NCBI GenBank assembly: GCA_038233075.1 | Contig: JBBSMQ010000013.1 | Location: 35,901-99,900, forward strand | Source: Iamia sp038233075 | GTDB taxonomy: Bacteria > Actinomycetota > Acidimicrobiia > Acidimicrobiales > Iamiaceae | Length of the DNA: 64,000 nt | Direction of reading: 5' to 3' | Shown here: piece after piece, positions 7,812 through 16,627 of the stretch | Numbering within the stretch: the stretch's first letter is position 1 | Layout: each line of letters starts with the position of its first letter | Made by a program: the position numbers and the translations under genes | Notes under the pieces: model-generated | What the model saw: only the letters and a program-made list of their open reading frames with translations | What the model was told of the DNA's origin: nothing | Database searches by the model: none

Positions 7812-9809
7812 ATGACAGCCACCACCGGACCGCTCGCCCTGTCCTCGGGAGAGGACGCGGGCCGCAACCCGCTCGGCGTCTTCGCCCGCCCCTCCGGATC
7901 GTCGGGCTGGAGGGGCTGGGTCAGCACCGTCGACCACAAGCGCATCGGCATCATGTACGGCGCCGCGTCGCTGCTGTTCCTCCTGGTCGGCGGGGTCGAA
8001 GCCCTGCTGATCCGGATCCAGCTGGCCACACCGAACGGCACCGTCCTGTCGGCCGACGCCTACAACCAGATCTACACGATGCACGGGACGACCATGATCT
8101 TCCTGGTCGTCATGCCCCTGGGCGCGGCCTTCATGAACTACCTGATCCCGTTGCAGATCGGGGCTCGCGACGTCGCCTTCCCCCGTCTCAACGCGCTCAG
8201 CTTCTGGACGTTCGTCGGCGGCGGCATCCTGCTGAACTCGTCGTGGCTGCTCGGCGGCGGCGCCGATGGCGGCTGGTTCAACTATGCCCCCAACAACGGC
8301 GTCATCTACTCGCCGTCCCATGGCATCGACTTCTGGAACATGGGTCTGATCATCACCGGCATCGCGTCCCTCTCCGGTGCCATCAACCTGATCGTCACCT
8401 GTCTGAACATGCGGGCGCCGGGCATGACCTTCTTCCGCATGCCGGTGTTCACCTGGATGGCCCTGGTGACCCAGTTCCTCCTGCTCTTCGCCATCCCGGT
8501 GCTCACCGCGGCCCAGTTCCTGCTGCTGTTCGACCGGCTCTTCGGCGCTCGCTTCTTCGATGTGGACGCCGGGGCCGACCCTCTGTTGTGGGAACACTTG
8601 TTCTGGATCTTCGGTCACCCGGAGGTCTACATCATGATCCTCCCGTCATTTGGGATCATCTCCGAGATCATCCCCGTGTTCAGCCGCAAGCCGCTGTTCG
8701 GCTACCCCTTCATGGTGTTCTCGGGCATCGCCATCGGCTTCATGGGCTGGGGGGTGTGGGCCCACCACATGTTCGCCTCCGGGATCGGGCCCCTGTCGGT
8801 GGCTGCCTTCTCGATCTCCACCATGTTCATCGCCGTGCCCACCGGGGTGAAGATCTTCAACTGGCTGGCCACCATGTGGGGTGGACGGCTCAAGCTCAGT
8901 GCCCCGATGCTGTACTCGATCGGGCTCGTCACCATGTTCACCATCGGCGGCCTGTCCGGGGTCACCCACGCAGTGGCCGCCTCGGACACCCAGCAGACCG
9001 ACACCTACTACATCGTTGCCCACTTCCACTACGTGCTCTTCGGCGGCGCCCTCTTCGGCTTCGTCGGTGGCTGGTACTTCTGGTGGCCGAAGGCGTTCGG
9101 CTACGCCCTGAGCGACCGGGTCGGCAAGATCAACTTCTGGATCCTGCTGGTCGGGTTCAACCTCACGTTCGGGCCCATGCACATCCTCGGCCTCCAGGGC
9201 ATGCCCCGCCGCACCTACACCTACCGGGACGGCTACGGATTCAACCTCTGGAACTTCGTGAGCACCGTCGGCGCCTTCATCATCGCCGTCTCGTTCCTCA
9301 TCTTCTTCTGGAACATCCTCAGCTCCTGGCGGGCCCACAAGAAGGCCGGCATCAAGATGGTCGCCGATCCGTGGGACGCCCGCTCCCTGGAGTGGACCAT
9401 CCAGAGCCCCACGCCGGCGCACAACTTCGACATCTCCCCGACGGTCCACCGCCTCGACGACTTCTGGCACCGGAAGTATCACGAGAACGCAGAGGGCAAG
9501 GTGGTGCGCATCGCCACCTCCGTGGAGCTGGTGCAGCCCGGCAACCCCGAGGGTGTGCACCTGCCGTCGCCCTCCTACTGGCCCATTGTGATCTCCGCCG
9601 GCTTCCCGTTCCTCGGCTGGGGCCTCATCTTCAACCTCTGGCTCTGCGTGATCGGCGGCCTGCTCATCCTGGCCGGCATCTACGGCTGGATCCTCGAGCC
9701 CTCCACCGACCCCGGCGACCACCACGGTCCCGAGCACCACGATCCCGGTGAACCCACCGACGAGGGCGGCACCGCCGCCGAGCCCGAGGAGGCTGCGCTC
9801 GTTGACTGA
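7812..9809 (+). CDS. ctaD: Cytochrome c oxidase subunit I
   Basis: This is the catalytic subunit reducing O2 at the heme a3-CuB centre. All ligands are present: HGTT (His91), GHPEVY (His269), HH (318-319) and HFHY (404, 406). The 665-residue length exceeds the usual size. After the twelve-helix core, a tail from about residue 540 has PSYWPIVIS followed by two helices (a subunit IV-like extension) and a His/Glu-rich acidic end. It lies 13 bases after ctaC, and its stop overlaps the ctaE start. The upstream paralogue at 3437 lacks these residues. Confidence 0.97.
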   Translation: MTATTGPLALSSGEDAGRNPLGVFARPSGSSGWRGWVSTVDHKRIGIMYGAASLLFLLVGGVEALLIRIQLATPNGTVLSADAYNQIYTMHGTTMIFLVVMPLGAAFMNYLIPLQIGARDVAFPRLNALSFWTFVGGGILLNSSWLLGGGADGGWFNYAPNNGVIYSPSHGIDFWNMGLIITGIASLSGAINLIVTCLNMRAPGMTFFRMPVFTWMALVTQFLLLFAIPVLTAAQFLLLFDRLFGARFFDVDAGADPLLWEHLFWIFGHPEVYIMILPSFGIISEIIPVFSRKPLFGYPFMVFSGIAIGFMGWGVWAHHMFASGIGPLSVAAFSISTMFIAVPTGVKIFNWLATMWGGRLKLSAPMLYSIGLVTMFTIGGLSGVTHAVAASDTQQTDTYYIVAHFHYVLFGGALFGFVGGWYFWWPKAFGYALSDRVGKINFWILLVGFNLTFGPMHILGLQGMPRRTYTYRDGYGFNLWNFVSTVGAFIIAVSFLIFFWNILSSWRAHKKAGIKMVADPWDARSLEWTIQSPTPAHNFDISPTVHRLDDFWHRKYHENAEGKVVRIATSVELVQPGNPEGVHLPSPSYWPIVISAGFPFLGWGLIFNLWLCVIGGLLILAGIYGWILEPSTDPGDHHGPEHHDPGEPTDEGGTAAEPEEAALVD

Positions 9810-10497
9810 GACCTCCACCACCGAAGGGGAGCTGGCCGACGCCCGCACCCTCGAGCAGGAGGCGGAGGGGCGCGCCGCCGAGGCTGACTACCACCTGGGC
9901 GCCTACCACGAGGGCGTCGACCACGACCACACCCTCACCAACACCGGCATGTCCAACGACAAGCTGGCCATGTGGGTGTTCCTCGGCTCCGAGTGCCTCC
10001 TGTTCGGCGGGCTCATCTCCACCTTCTTGCTCTACAAGCACAACAACCTGGCCGGCGGGCCCACCCCCCACGACCTCTACGACATCAAGCTCACGTCGAT
10101 CTCGTCGTTCGTGCTGCTCATGTCGTCGTTGACGATGGTGCTGGGTGTCTCGGCCATCCAGCGCGGCGAGGAGTCGCGGATGCGGCTCTGGCTGATGACC
10201 ACGGCGGTGCTCGGCGCCACCTTCATCTCCGGCCAGGTCTACGAGTTCCAGGTCTTCGTCAAGGAGGGCATGGGCTTCACCACCAACTCGGCCGCCTCCG
10301 CGTTCTACGGGCTCACCGGGTTCCACGGGGTCCACGTCACCCTCGGCATCGTCATGCTGCTCTCCGCGGTGGTGCTCTCGGCCGCAGGCCGGATCCCCCA
10401 AGCGCGCGCCGAATCCGTCGAGATCGTGGGCCTGTACTGGCACTTCGTCGACGTGGTGTGGGTGCTGATCTTCACCATCGTCTACCTGATCCCCTGA
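9802..10497 (+). CDS. ctaE: Cytochrome c oxidase subunit III
   Basis: This 231-residue protein has a soluble His/Asp-rich N-terminus and five membrane helices. The family motifs are KLAMWVFLGSECLLFGGL, LMTTAVLGATFISGQVYEF, YGLTGFHGVHVTLGI and YWHFVDVVWVLIF. I chose a TTG start that overlaps the ctaD stop by eight bases, because GAGGAGG lies 9 bases upstream and no ATG occurs before residue 50. It surrounds and stabilises subunit I in the complex. It is followed closely by the subunit IV gene. Confidence 0.95.
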   Translation: MTETSTTEGELADARTLEQEAEGRAAEADYHLGAYHEGVDHDHTLTNTGMSNDKLAMWVFLGSECLLFGGLISTFLLYKHNNLAGGPTPHDLYDIKLTSISSFVLLMSSLTMVLGVSAIQRGEESRMRLWLMTTAVLGATFISGQVYEFQVFVKEGMGFTTNSAASAFYGLTGFHGVHVTLGIVMLLSAVVLSAAGRIPQARAESVEIVGLYWHFVDVVWVLIFTIVYLIP

Positions 10498-10507
10498 GAG
10501 GCCCGGC

Positions 10508-10867
10508 ATGAGCAACGCCGCCACCCACGAGACCACGACCACGACGGCCGACGAAGGCGCCTCGGCGTCGGGGGCGGGCGATGTCCACCACGAGCACGCC
10601 AGCGACCTCCTCTACATCAAGATCGCCGTCCTGCTGGCCGTGCTCACGGCCATGGAGGTCGCCTACCCCTACATCGTGACCGACGGTGTCGCCCTGGCGG
10701 CGCCCCTCCTGGTGATGATGGCCATCAAGTTCGTTATCATCGCCGCCTACTTCATGCACCTGAAGTTCGACTCCAAGGTCCTCACCCGGATCTTCTACAC
10801 CGGGCTCATTCTCGCGGTGGGCGTGTACGTGATCGCCCTCGCCACGTTCCGGATCTTCGGGAACTGA
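10508..10867 (+). CDS. Cytochrome c oxidase subunit IV family protein
   Basis: This small 119-residue protein has a disordered, His-containing N-terminus and three membrane helices. It matches the prokaryotic subunit IV (COX4_pro/CyoD-like) pattern, with LLYIKIAVLLAVLTAMEVAY, KFVIIAAYFMHLKFD and LTRIFYTGLI. The conserved AYFMHLKFD is diagnostic. It lies 10 bases after ctaE and 15 bases before ctaG. It is an accessory subunit of the oxidase complex. Confidence 0.88.
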   Translation: MSNAATHETTTTTADEGASASGAGDVHHEHASDLLYIKIAVLLAVLTAMEVAYPYIVTDGVALAAPLLVMMAIKFVIIAAYFMHLKFDSKVLTRIFYTGLILAVGVYVIALATFRIFGN

Positions 10868-10882
10868 GGACGGCACCGACCC

Positions 10883-11845
10883 GTGCCCGTTGTACTCGCC
10901 GTCGAGGCCGCTCCTGACGTCTGGCGCGTCCAGCTCCACCCCGAGGTGTGGCTGCTGATCGCCAGCCTGGTGGCCCTCTACCTCTACGCCGTGCGGGTAG
11001 TGGGGCCCAAGGTCGTCCCCGAGGGCGAACCGGTGCTCTCCCGGCGCCAGAAGGCGGCCGCTGTCACGGCCATCGTGGCGCTGTGGGTGGCCTCGGACTG
11101 GCCCATGCACGACATCGCCGAGGAGTACCTCTACGTCGTCCACATGGTGCAACACACCCTGCTCACCCTGGTGGTGCCGCCCCTCGCCCTCCTGGCCACG
11201 CCCCGCTGGCTGGCCGACCTCGTGCTCGGCCACGGCCGGGCCCGTCGGTTCATCCGGCTGGCGTCGCTCCCCGTCGTCGCCGGCATCGCCTACAACGCCT
11301 CCATCCTGGCCGGCCACTGGCCCGCCCTCGTCAACGCCTCGGTGGCCAACGGGCCCCTCCACTACACGGTGCACGTGATCCTGGTGTTCACCGCGCTGAT
11401 GATGTGGATGCCGGTGTGCGGTCCCATCGCCGAGTGGCGGATGGGGCCGCCGGCCCAGATGGTCTACCTGTTCCTCATGTCGGTCGTGCCCACCGTGCCC
11501 GGCGGGTGGCTCACCTTCGCCGACAACGCCGTGTACACCGCCTACGACACCCCGCTGCGGGCCTTCGGCATCAGCGTCATCGACGATCAGCAGGCCGCCG
11601 GCGTGTTCATGAAGGTGGTGGCCGGGGGCGAGCTTTGGGCCATCATCACCGCCATGTTCTTCGTGTGGGCGTTCCGTCACCAGCGCGAGGAGGAGGCCCT
11701 GGACCGGGCGGCGCGGCAGCGCTCGGCCATCCCGGTCCCCACCCCGGCCGGCGCTGAGGGTGAGGCGCCCCTCACTTACGAGACGGTCGCCCAGGCCTTC
11801 GCCGACACGGACCCGCCGCCCGAGCCTCACCCACCGTCGCGCTGA
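10883..11845 (+). CDS. ctaG: Cytochrome c oxidase assembly protein CtaG
   Basis: This 320-residue polytopic protein of the caa3_CtaG family is implicated in copper delivery to the oxidase. Visible motifs are SDWPMHDIAEEYLYVVHMVQHTLL, shortened here to DWPMHD and HMVQHTLL, then TVHVILVFTALMMWMPV and a helix with VPGGWLTFAD. The histidines in HMVQH and the Met-rich helices suit metal handling. It starts at GTG, 15 bases after the subunit IV gene, and closes the oxidase operon. Confidence 0.9.
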   Translation: MPVVLAVEAAPDVWRVQLHPEVWLLIASLVALYLYAVRVVGPKVVPEGEPVLSRRQKAAAVTAIVALWVASDWPMHDIAEEYLYVVHMVQHTLLTLVVPPLALLATPRWLADLVLGHGRARRFIRLASLPVVAGIAYNASILAGHWPALVNASVANGPLHYTVHVILVFTALMMWMPVCGPIAEWRMGPPAQMVYLFLMSVVPTVPGGWLTFADNAVYTAYDTPLRAFGISVIDDQQAAGVFMKVVAGGELWAIITAMFFVWAFRHQREEEALDRAARQRSAIPVPTPAGAEGEAPLTYETVAQAFADTDPPPEPHPPSR

Positions 11846-11851
11846 CGCCCG

Positions 11852-12613
11852 GTGAGCACCCGCCCACCGGCGCCGCCGCAGGCCACCCCGCGGTCCCGGC
11901 GCATCTCGGCCCAGCTTCGCATGGAGCTCCTGCTCACCCTCCGGAGGGGCGAGTCGGTGCTGCTCACCTTCCTGATCCCGGTGCTGATCCTCGTGTTCTT
12001 CAGCCTGGTCGACGTGCTCCCCACCGGCACCGATGAGCCCGTCGACTTCCTGCTCCCCGGAGTGCTGGCCCTGGCGGTGATCTCCTCGGCCATGACCGGC
12101 CCGGCCATCGCCACCGGCTTCGAACGCTCGACCGGCGTCCTCAAGCGCCTCGGCCTCACCCCGCTCAGTCGTCGCGACCTGCTCCTGGCCAAGCTGGCGG
12201 CCGTCCTCGTGATCGAGGCGCTCCAGGTCGTCGTCCTCCTCGCGGTGGGCCTGATGCTGGGCTGGAGCCCGACCGGCGGACTGGCCGTCGCCGCACTGGG
12301 CATGGTCGCGGCCACCGTCGGCTTCGCGGGGCTGGGGATGGTGATGGCCGGCACCCTCCCCGCCCTGACGACCCTGGCCCTCGCCAACGCCGTCTACCTC
12401 GTGCTGCTCTTCCTCGGCGGGGTGGTGGTGCCCCTCGACGACCTGCCGGCGGCGTTGCGGGTGCCGGCTCGGGGTCTGCCCTCGGGCGCGCTGTCCGACA
12501 TCACCCACGGCGCCCTCACCGGCACCGGGGTCCCCGGTGCGGCCTGGCTGGTGATCCTCGCCTGGGACATCGTCGGCCCCGTGGCGGCGGCCCGCTGGTT
12601 CCGCTGGGAGTGA
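11852..12613 (+). CDS. ABC-2 type transporter permease
   Basis: This 253-residue protein has a cytosolic N-terminus and six membrane helices in the ABC-2 arrangement. Typical features are an N-terminal amphipathic stretch (QLRMELLLTLRRGESVLLTFLIPV), TGFERSTGVLKRLGLTPLSR in the coupling region, and VVPLDDLPAALR before the last helices. It starts at GTG, six bases after ctaG. The likely partner ATPase is encoded convergently just downstream. Substrate unknown; drug or lipid export is the usual role. Confidence 0.88.
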   Translation: MSTRPPAPPQATPRSRRISAQLRMELLLTLRRGESVLLTFLIPVLILVFFSLVDVLPTGTDEPVDFLLPGVLALAVISSAMTGPAIATGFERSTGVLKRLGLTPLSRRDLLLAKLAAVLVIEALQVVVLLAVGLMLGWSPTGGLAVAALGMVAATVGFAGLGMVMAGTLPALTTLALANAVYLVLLFLGGVVVPLDDLPAALRVPARGLPSGALSDITHGALTGTGVPGAAWLVILAWDIVGPVAAARWFRWE

Positions 12614-12620
12614 CGCCGCC

Positions 12621-12638
12621 GCCGATCGGACGATCGGC
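12621..12638. terminator. Hairpin between convergent ABC genes
   Basis: GCCGATCG-GA-CGATCGGC, a perfect 8-bp palindrome in the 62-base gap between the permease and ATPase stops. There is no T-tract, so a bidirectional terminator role is inference. Confidence 0.4.
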
Positions 12639-12675
12639 GCGTAGGTCAGCGTCGGTGCCGACGACAGGGACGACC

Positions 12676-13635
12676 TCAGCGGGCGCGGGTGCGCCCGTCG
12701 GCCCGGTCGTCGACGCGCACCACCGGGGTCTCCCCGGTGATGTCGGTCAGGCGGAGGAACACGTCCTCCAGGCTCTGACGTCCGGCCCGGAGGTCGGCCA
12801 GGGGGAGGTCGTGGGCCGCCAGCCAGGTCGTGAGGGCGTTGATGTTGGACGGGGTGGCCTCCGCCGCGACCACGTACTCCCCGGGGGCGACCTCGTCCAC
12901 CGCCACCACCAGCGTCTTGCCGAGGGCCGCGGTGTCGAGGCCCGGTGGGGCCCCGAAGCGGATGTCGTGACTGCCCGCCGCTCGCATGAGCTCGGCCGGC
13001 GACCCGCTGGCCACCACCCGGCCCCGGTCGATGATCACCACGCCGTCGGCGACCTTCTCGGCCTCCTCCAGGTCGTGGGTGGTGATGAGCACGGCCAGCC
13101 CCGCGGTCCGCAGGTCGGCGATGAGCTGGCGCACGAGGAGGCGTCCCGCCGGGTCGATGCCGGCGGTGGGCTCGTCGAGGAACACCACCTGAGGTCGACC
13201 GACGAGGGCCAGGGCCAGCGACAGCCGCTGCTGCTCACCGCCCGACAGGGTGCGCCACGGCGCGGTCGCCCGGTGGGTGAGGCCGACGCGGTCGAGCACG
13301 TCGCTCGGTGAGGCGGCCGCGGCGTGGAAGGAGGTGACCAGCGCCAGCATCTCCTGCGGACGGGCCCCGGGGTAGACGCCTCCGTCCTGGGGCATCACGC
13401 CCAGGAAGGGCATGAGGGTGGCGTGGTCGGCGGCCGGGTCCAGTCCCAGCACCCGCACCTGACCCTCGGAGGGGCGGAGCAGGCCGCACAGGGTCTCGAC
13501 CGTGGTGGTCTTGCCGGCGCCGTTGGGCCCGAGGAGGGCGAGCACCTCGCCCCGGTCGAACTGGAACGACACGCCGTCGACCGCGGCCTCGTGCCCCCGG
13601 TGGACGACGAGATCGTCCACCTCCACCGCAGCCAT
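12676..13635 (-). CDS. ABC transporter ATP-binding protein
   Basis: This 319-residue ATPase has Walker A (GPNGAGKTTT), Q-loop (GVMPQDGG), signature (LSGGEQQRLSLA), Walker B (VVFLDEPTAG) and H-loop (ITTHD). The C-terminal 100 residues resemble the extension of DrrA/CcmA-type export ATPases, ending with SLEDVFLRLTDITGE. It probably energises the permease at 11852, although the two genes converge. The ATG is 6 bases after TAACGT. Confidence 0.93.
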   Translation of the reverse strand: MAAVEVDDLVVHRGHEAAVDGVSFQFDRGEVLALLGPNGAGKTTTVETLCGLLRPSEGQVRVLGLDPAADHATLMPFLGVMPQDGGVYPGARPQEMLALVTSFHAAAASPSDVLDRVGLTHRATAPWRTLSGGEQQRLSLALALVGRPQVVFLDEPTAGIDPAGRLLVRQLIADLRTAGLAVLITTHDLEEAEKVADGVVIIDRGRVVASGSPAELMRAAGSHDIRFGAPPGLDTAALGKTLVVAVDEVAPGEYVVAAEATPSNINALTTWLAAHDLPLADLRAGRQSLEDVFLRLTDITGETPVVRVDDRADGRTRAR

Positions 13636-13641
13636 GGGCCG

Positions 13642-13647
13642 ACGTTA
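13642..13647 (-). promoter_or_regulatory. -10 hexamer of ABC ATPase gene
   Basis: TAACGT on the minus strand, 6 bases before the ATG. Confidence 0.5.
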
Positions 13648-13845
13648 CCGCTGCGCCCCCGTACCTCGCCGTCCCGGGGAGCCGCCGCCCCGGGAGCGGG
13701 TCGGCGGTCTGGTGGCGGGGGCAACCATCTTCGGACCCGCTCGGTCAGGTTGGACGGGGTCGGCGTTCCGATCGAGGAACGACGATCATCGCCAGCGCAG
13801 CGGGGGCGGAGCGGTTCTCGGGTCGGGAGGCGCAAGGGTGGCCAC

Positions 13846-13851
13846 TAGCGT
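13846..13851 (+). promoter_or_regulatory. -10 hexamer of serS
   Basis: TAGCGT, 6 bases before the GTG start. The same TAGCGT hexamer precedes dedA, dcd and the gene at 41149. Confidence 0.55.
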
Positions 13852-13857
13852 TCGGCC

Positions 13858-15147
13858 GTGCTCGACATCCGACGCATCCGCACCGACCGGGACGGGATCA
13901 CCGCCGCCCTGGCCGACAAGGGCGTCGACCCCGGCGAGGTCGAGGTCGTGGCCGACCTGGACGTCCGCCAGCGCGACTTGGCGAGCCAGCGCGACGAGCT
14001 GCGCCGCCAGGTCAAGGCCGTCTCGGCCGAGGTCGGCCGGCTCCACCGGGAGGGCCAGAGCGACGAGGCCGACGCCCTCCGCACCAAGAGCCGGACGCTG
14101 GGGGAGCAGGAGGCCGATCTCGCGTCCGAGGCCGAGCGCGTGACCGCCGAGCTCCGCGAGCGCTTGCTCGTGCTCCCCAACGACCCCCACCCCGACACCC
14201 CGGTCGGGTCCGACGAGCGCGACAACCCCGTCCTACGGGTGACGGGGCTCGGCCCGGACCGCTTCGAGCCCCACCAACGGGTCCCGCACTGGGAGACCGG
14301 CGCAGCCTTGGGCATCCTCGATCTGGAGCGGGCGGTGAAGATCTCCGGAGCCATGTTCACCATGCTCCGGGGCGCCGGGGCCACCCTGTCCCGCGCCCTG
14401 TGCCAGCTCGCCCTCGATCGCAACGCCGACGCCTTCGAGGAGATCCGACCGCCTAGCCTGGTCACCACCGCGACCCTCACCGCCTCGGGCCAGCTGCCGA
14501 AGTTCGCCGACGACGCCTACGCCATCGAGCGCGACGACCTGTGGTGCATCCCCACCGCCGAGGTCCCACTCACCGCGCTGGCCGCCGACGAGGTGCTGGC
14601 CGAGGCCGACCTGCCGGTGCGGATGATGGCGTCCACCCCGTGCTACCGGCGCGAGGCCGGCTCGGCCGGGCGCGACACGCGGGGGCTGCTGCGCACCCAC
14701 GAGTTCGACAAGGTCGAGATCCTCGCCTACACCACCGCGGCCCAGGCTCCGGATCTGTTGGAGGAGATGGTCGGTCGGGTCGAGGGCCTCATCGAGGCGC
14801 TGGGCCTGACCCACCGGGTCATCGAGATCTGCACCGGCGACCAGGGCCAGAGCCACCACCGCAGCTTCGACGTCGAGGTCTACGCGCCGGGCTGCGACCA
14901 GTGGCTCGAGGTCTCGTCGATCTCGTGGTTCTCCGACTACCAGGCCCGGCGGGCCCAGATCCGCTATCGCCCCACCGAGGGCAAGGGCAACGAGCTGGTC
15001 CACACCCTCAACGGCTCGGCCCTGGCCGTGCCCCGAGTCTGGGCGGCCCTGGTCGAGACCCACCGCCGGCCCGACGGAGGGGTCACCATCCCGGACCCGC
15101 TGCGGCCCTACATGCGAGGCCTCGACGTGATCGGCTCGCCCGCCTGA
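13858..15147 (+). CDS. serS: Serine--tRNA ligase
   Basis: SerRS charges tRNA-Ser (and tRNA-Sec). The 429-residue class II synthetase has the N-terminal antiparallel coiled-coil arm (about residues 25-105, from LASQRDELRRQVKAVS), motif 2 TPCYRREAGSAGRDTRGLLRTHEF (split here as TPCYRREAGSAG and TRGLLRTHEF), and motif 3 NGSALAVPRVWAALVE. It ends with the usual IPDPLRPYM. It starts at GTG, six bases after TAGCGT, so it is probably leaderless. The stop overlaps the next start by one base. Confidence 0.97.
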   Translation: MLDIRRIRTDRDGITAALADKGVDPGEVEVVADLDVRQRDLASQRDELRRQVKAVSAEVGRLHREGQSDEADALRTKSRTLGEQEADLASEAERVTAELRERLLVLPNDPHPDTPVGSDERDNPVLRVTGLGPDRFEPHQRVPHWETGAALGILDLERAVKISGAMFTMLRGAGATLSRALCQLALDRNADAFEEIRPPSLVTTATLTASGQLPKFADDAYAIERDDLWCIPTAEVPLTALAADEVLAEADLPVRMMASTPCYRREAGSAGRDTRGLLRTHEFDKVEILAYTTAAQAPDLLEEMVGRVEGLIEALGLTHRVIEICTGDQGQSHHRSFDVEVYAPGCDQWLEVSSISWFSDYQARRAQIRYRPTEGKGNELVHTLNGSALAVPRVWAALVETHRRPDGGVTIPDPLRPYMRGLDVIGSPA

Positions 15148-15818
15148 TGCCGGGCATCGTCACCTACCTGGACCCGGTCGACTCGCCGTCAGGCGAAGGT
15201 CCCACCCATCCCGGCACCGTCGGCGGCGATCACCCCATGCGCCGGGTCACCGAGCAGGTGGCCACCGACCCGGGGTCCTGGCGGGTCGACCAGCGGCGCG
15301 AGGTGGCCGACTTCTTCGATGGCCTCGCTCCCGAGTGGCACACGCGCGCCGGCCCCGACCGCGACAAGGCCATGCGCGACGCCTTCGCCCGGGGTGTGCC
15401 GCCCGACCTGGCCGGCCCGGCGGCCGAGGTCGGCTCCGGCATCGGCCTCACCTCGCCCGCGGTGGCCGAGCGCTTCGCCCCCGCCCTCGCGGTCGAGATC
15501 GCACCGGAGATGCTCCGCCGCTCGCCTGCGGGTCCGGCCCACCGGGTCCGGGCCGACGGGGCGCAGCTCCCCGTCCCCGACGCAAGCCTCGCCGCCGTGG
15601 TGCTGATGAACGCCTTCCTCTTCGGCCTCGAGTGCGCCCGGGTGCTGGCCCCGAATGGCGTGGTGGTCTGGATCAACAGCCGCGGACCGTTGACGCCGAT
15701 CCACCTCCCGGCCGAGTCCGTGCTGGAGGCCCTCCCCGGCGAGTGGGTCGGCACGGCCAGCGAGGCCGGCCCTGCCACCTGGTGCGTCGCTCACCGCGCC
15801 GGAATGGTGCGCCGATGA
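15147..15818 (+). CDS. Class I SAM-dependent methyltransferase
   Basis: This 223-residue protein has a Rossmann-type methyltransferase core. The motif I loop is AAEVGSGIGLTSPAVAERF (about residues 90-108), followed by LAVEIAPEM, RADGAQLPVPDASLAAVVLMN and RVLAPNGVVVWINS. Its substrate is unknown. The ATG overlaps the serS stop (TGATG), so it is translationally coupled. An internal ATG at 15237 is a possible later start. Its 3' end runs into a duplicated 18-bp sequence described separately. Confidence 0.8.
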   Translation: MPGIVTYLDPVDSPSGEGPTHPGTVGGDHPMRRVTEQVATDPGSWRVDQRREVADFFDGLAPEWHTRAGPDRDKAMRDAFARGVPPDLAGPAAEVGSGIGLTSPAVAERFAPALAVEIAPEMLRRSPAGPAHRVRADGAQLPVPDASLAAVVLMNAFLFGLECARVLAPNGVVVWINSRGPLTPIHLPAESVLEALPGEWVGTASEAGPATWCVAHRAGMVRR

Positions 15819-15962
15819 GCGAGCGCAGCGAGCGAATCAGACAGCGCGGGCCCTCCGACGGCGGAGGGAGCGCAGCGAGGGGAGCCGGCGGCGCTCATTG
15901 GTGCTCGGCGACGATCGAGGGCTTTGGTGCGGTTGATGACGGGTTGGTGCGCCGATGAGCGA
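15805..15962. repeat. 18-bp direct repeats flanking a palindromic element
   Basis: TGGTGCGCCGATGAGCGA occurs at 15805-15822 and again at 15945-15962, exactly 140 bases apart. Between them lies a hairpin CCCTCCG-acgg-CGGAGGG (15851-15868) and the runs GAGCGCAGCGAGCGA and GGAGCGCAGCGAGGGG. The first copy spans the methyltransferase stop and the second spans the pdxH start. This looks like a small inserted or tandemly duplicated REP-like element. Confidence 0.7.
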
Positions 15963-16620
15963 CGACCCCGACCTCGAGCCGACCCTCGACCTCACCGCGG
16001 TGCGCGAGCAGTACCAGGACGAGGGGATCACCCGGGCGGATGTCTTTCCGGACCCCTTCGACCAGTTTCGGGCGTGGTACGCGGAGTGGGCCGCCACCGA
16101 GCCCTTCGACCCGGCGGCGGTCGCCCTGGCGACGGCCACGCCTGACGGGCGCCCCTCGGTGCGCTTCGTGCTCATCCGCCGGGTCGACCACGGGTTCTGC
16201 TTCTTCACCGACACCACCAGCCGCAAGGGCGACGAGCTGGCCGCCAACCCCCAGGCCGCCCTGTGCTTCGGCTGGATCCCCCTGAGCCGCCAGGTCCGCG
16301 CCGTCGGGGCGGTCGAGCCCCTCACCGACGCCGAGGTCGACGAGTACTGGGACCACCGTCCCCGCGAGAGCCGCATCTCCGCAGTGGCCTCGGCCCAGAG
16401 CCAGCCGGTGGCGGACCGGGCCGCCCTGGTGGCCCGCCGCGACGAGGTGGCGGCGTCGGTCGGCGCCGACCGTCCGGTCGAGCGGCCGGCGGGGTGGGGC
16501 GGCTACCGGCTGGTGCCCCACGAGGTCGAGGTGTGGCAGGGCCGGGCCGACCGCCTCCACGACCGCTTCCTCTACCTGCGCGCCCACGACGGCTGGGCGC
16601 TCCAACGGCTCATGCCCTGA
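15955..16620 (+). CDS. pdxH: Pyridoxamine 5'-phosphate oxidase
   Basis: PdxH oxidises pyridoxamine or pyridoxine phosphate to pyridoxal phosphate using FMN. The 221-residue protein has the family sequence: ALATATPDGRPSVRFVLI, GFCFFTDTTSRKGDELAANP, QVRAVGAVEPL, RPRESRISAVASAQSQPV and the C-terminal EVWQGRADRLHDRFLY. The ATG falls inside the second copy of the 18-bp repeat. This gene may once have overlapped the methyltransferase stop directly. It is followed by the triplicate repeat. Confidence 0.95.
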   Translation: MSDDPDLEPTLDLTAVREQYQDEGITRADVFPDPFDQFRAWYAEWAATEPFDPAAVALATATPDGRPSVRFVLIRRVDHGFCFFTDTTSRKGDELAANPQAALCFGWIPLSRQVRAVGAVEPLTDAEVDEYWDHRPRESRISAVASAQSQPVADRAALVARRDEVAASVGADRPVERPAGWGGYRLVPHEVEVWQGRADRLHDRFLYLRAHDGWALQRLMP

Positions 16621-16627
16621 CCCCAGC

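Noticed and set aside
5999..8041. 680-codon minus-strand frame opposite the oxidase genes
   Set aside because: It is antisense to ctaC/ctaD, which have all catalytic motifs; its composition is low-complexity Val/Gly/Asp.
13740..13800. Possible T-box or attenuator before serS (GTTCC-gatcga-GGAAC hairpin)
   Set aside because: The TAGCGT hexamer lies downstream of it, 6 bases before the GTG, so the hairpin would not be in the transcript; no T-box sequence is visible.
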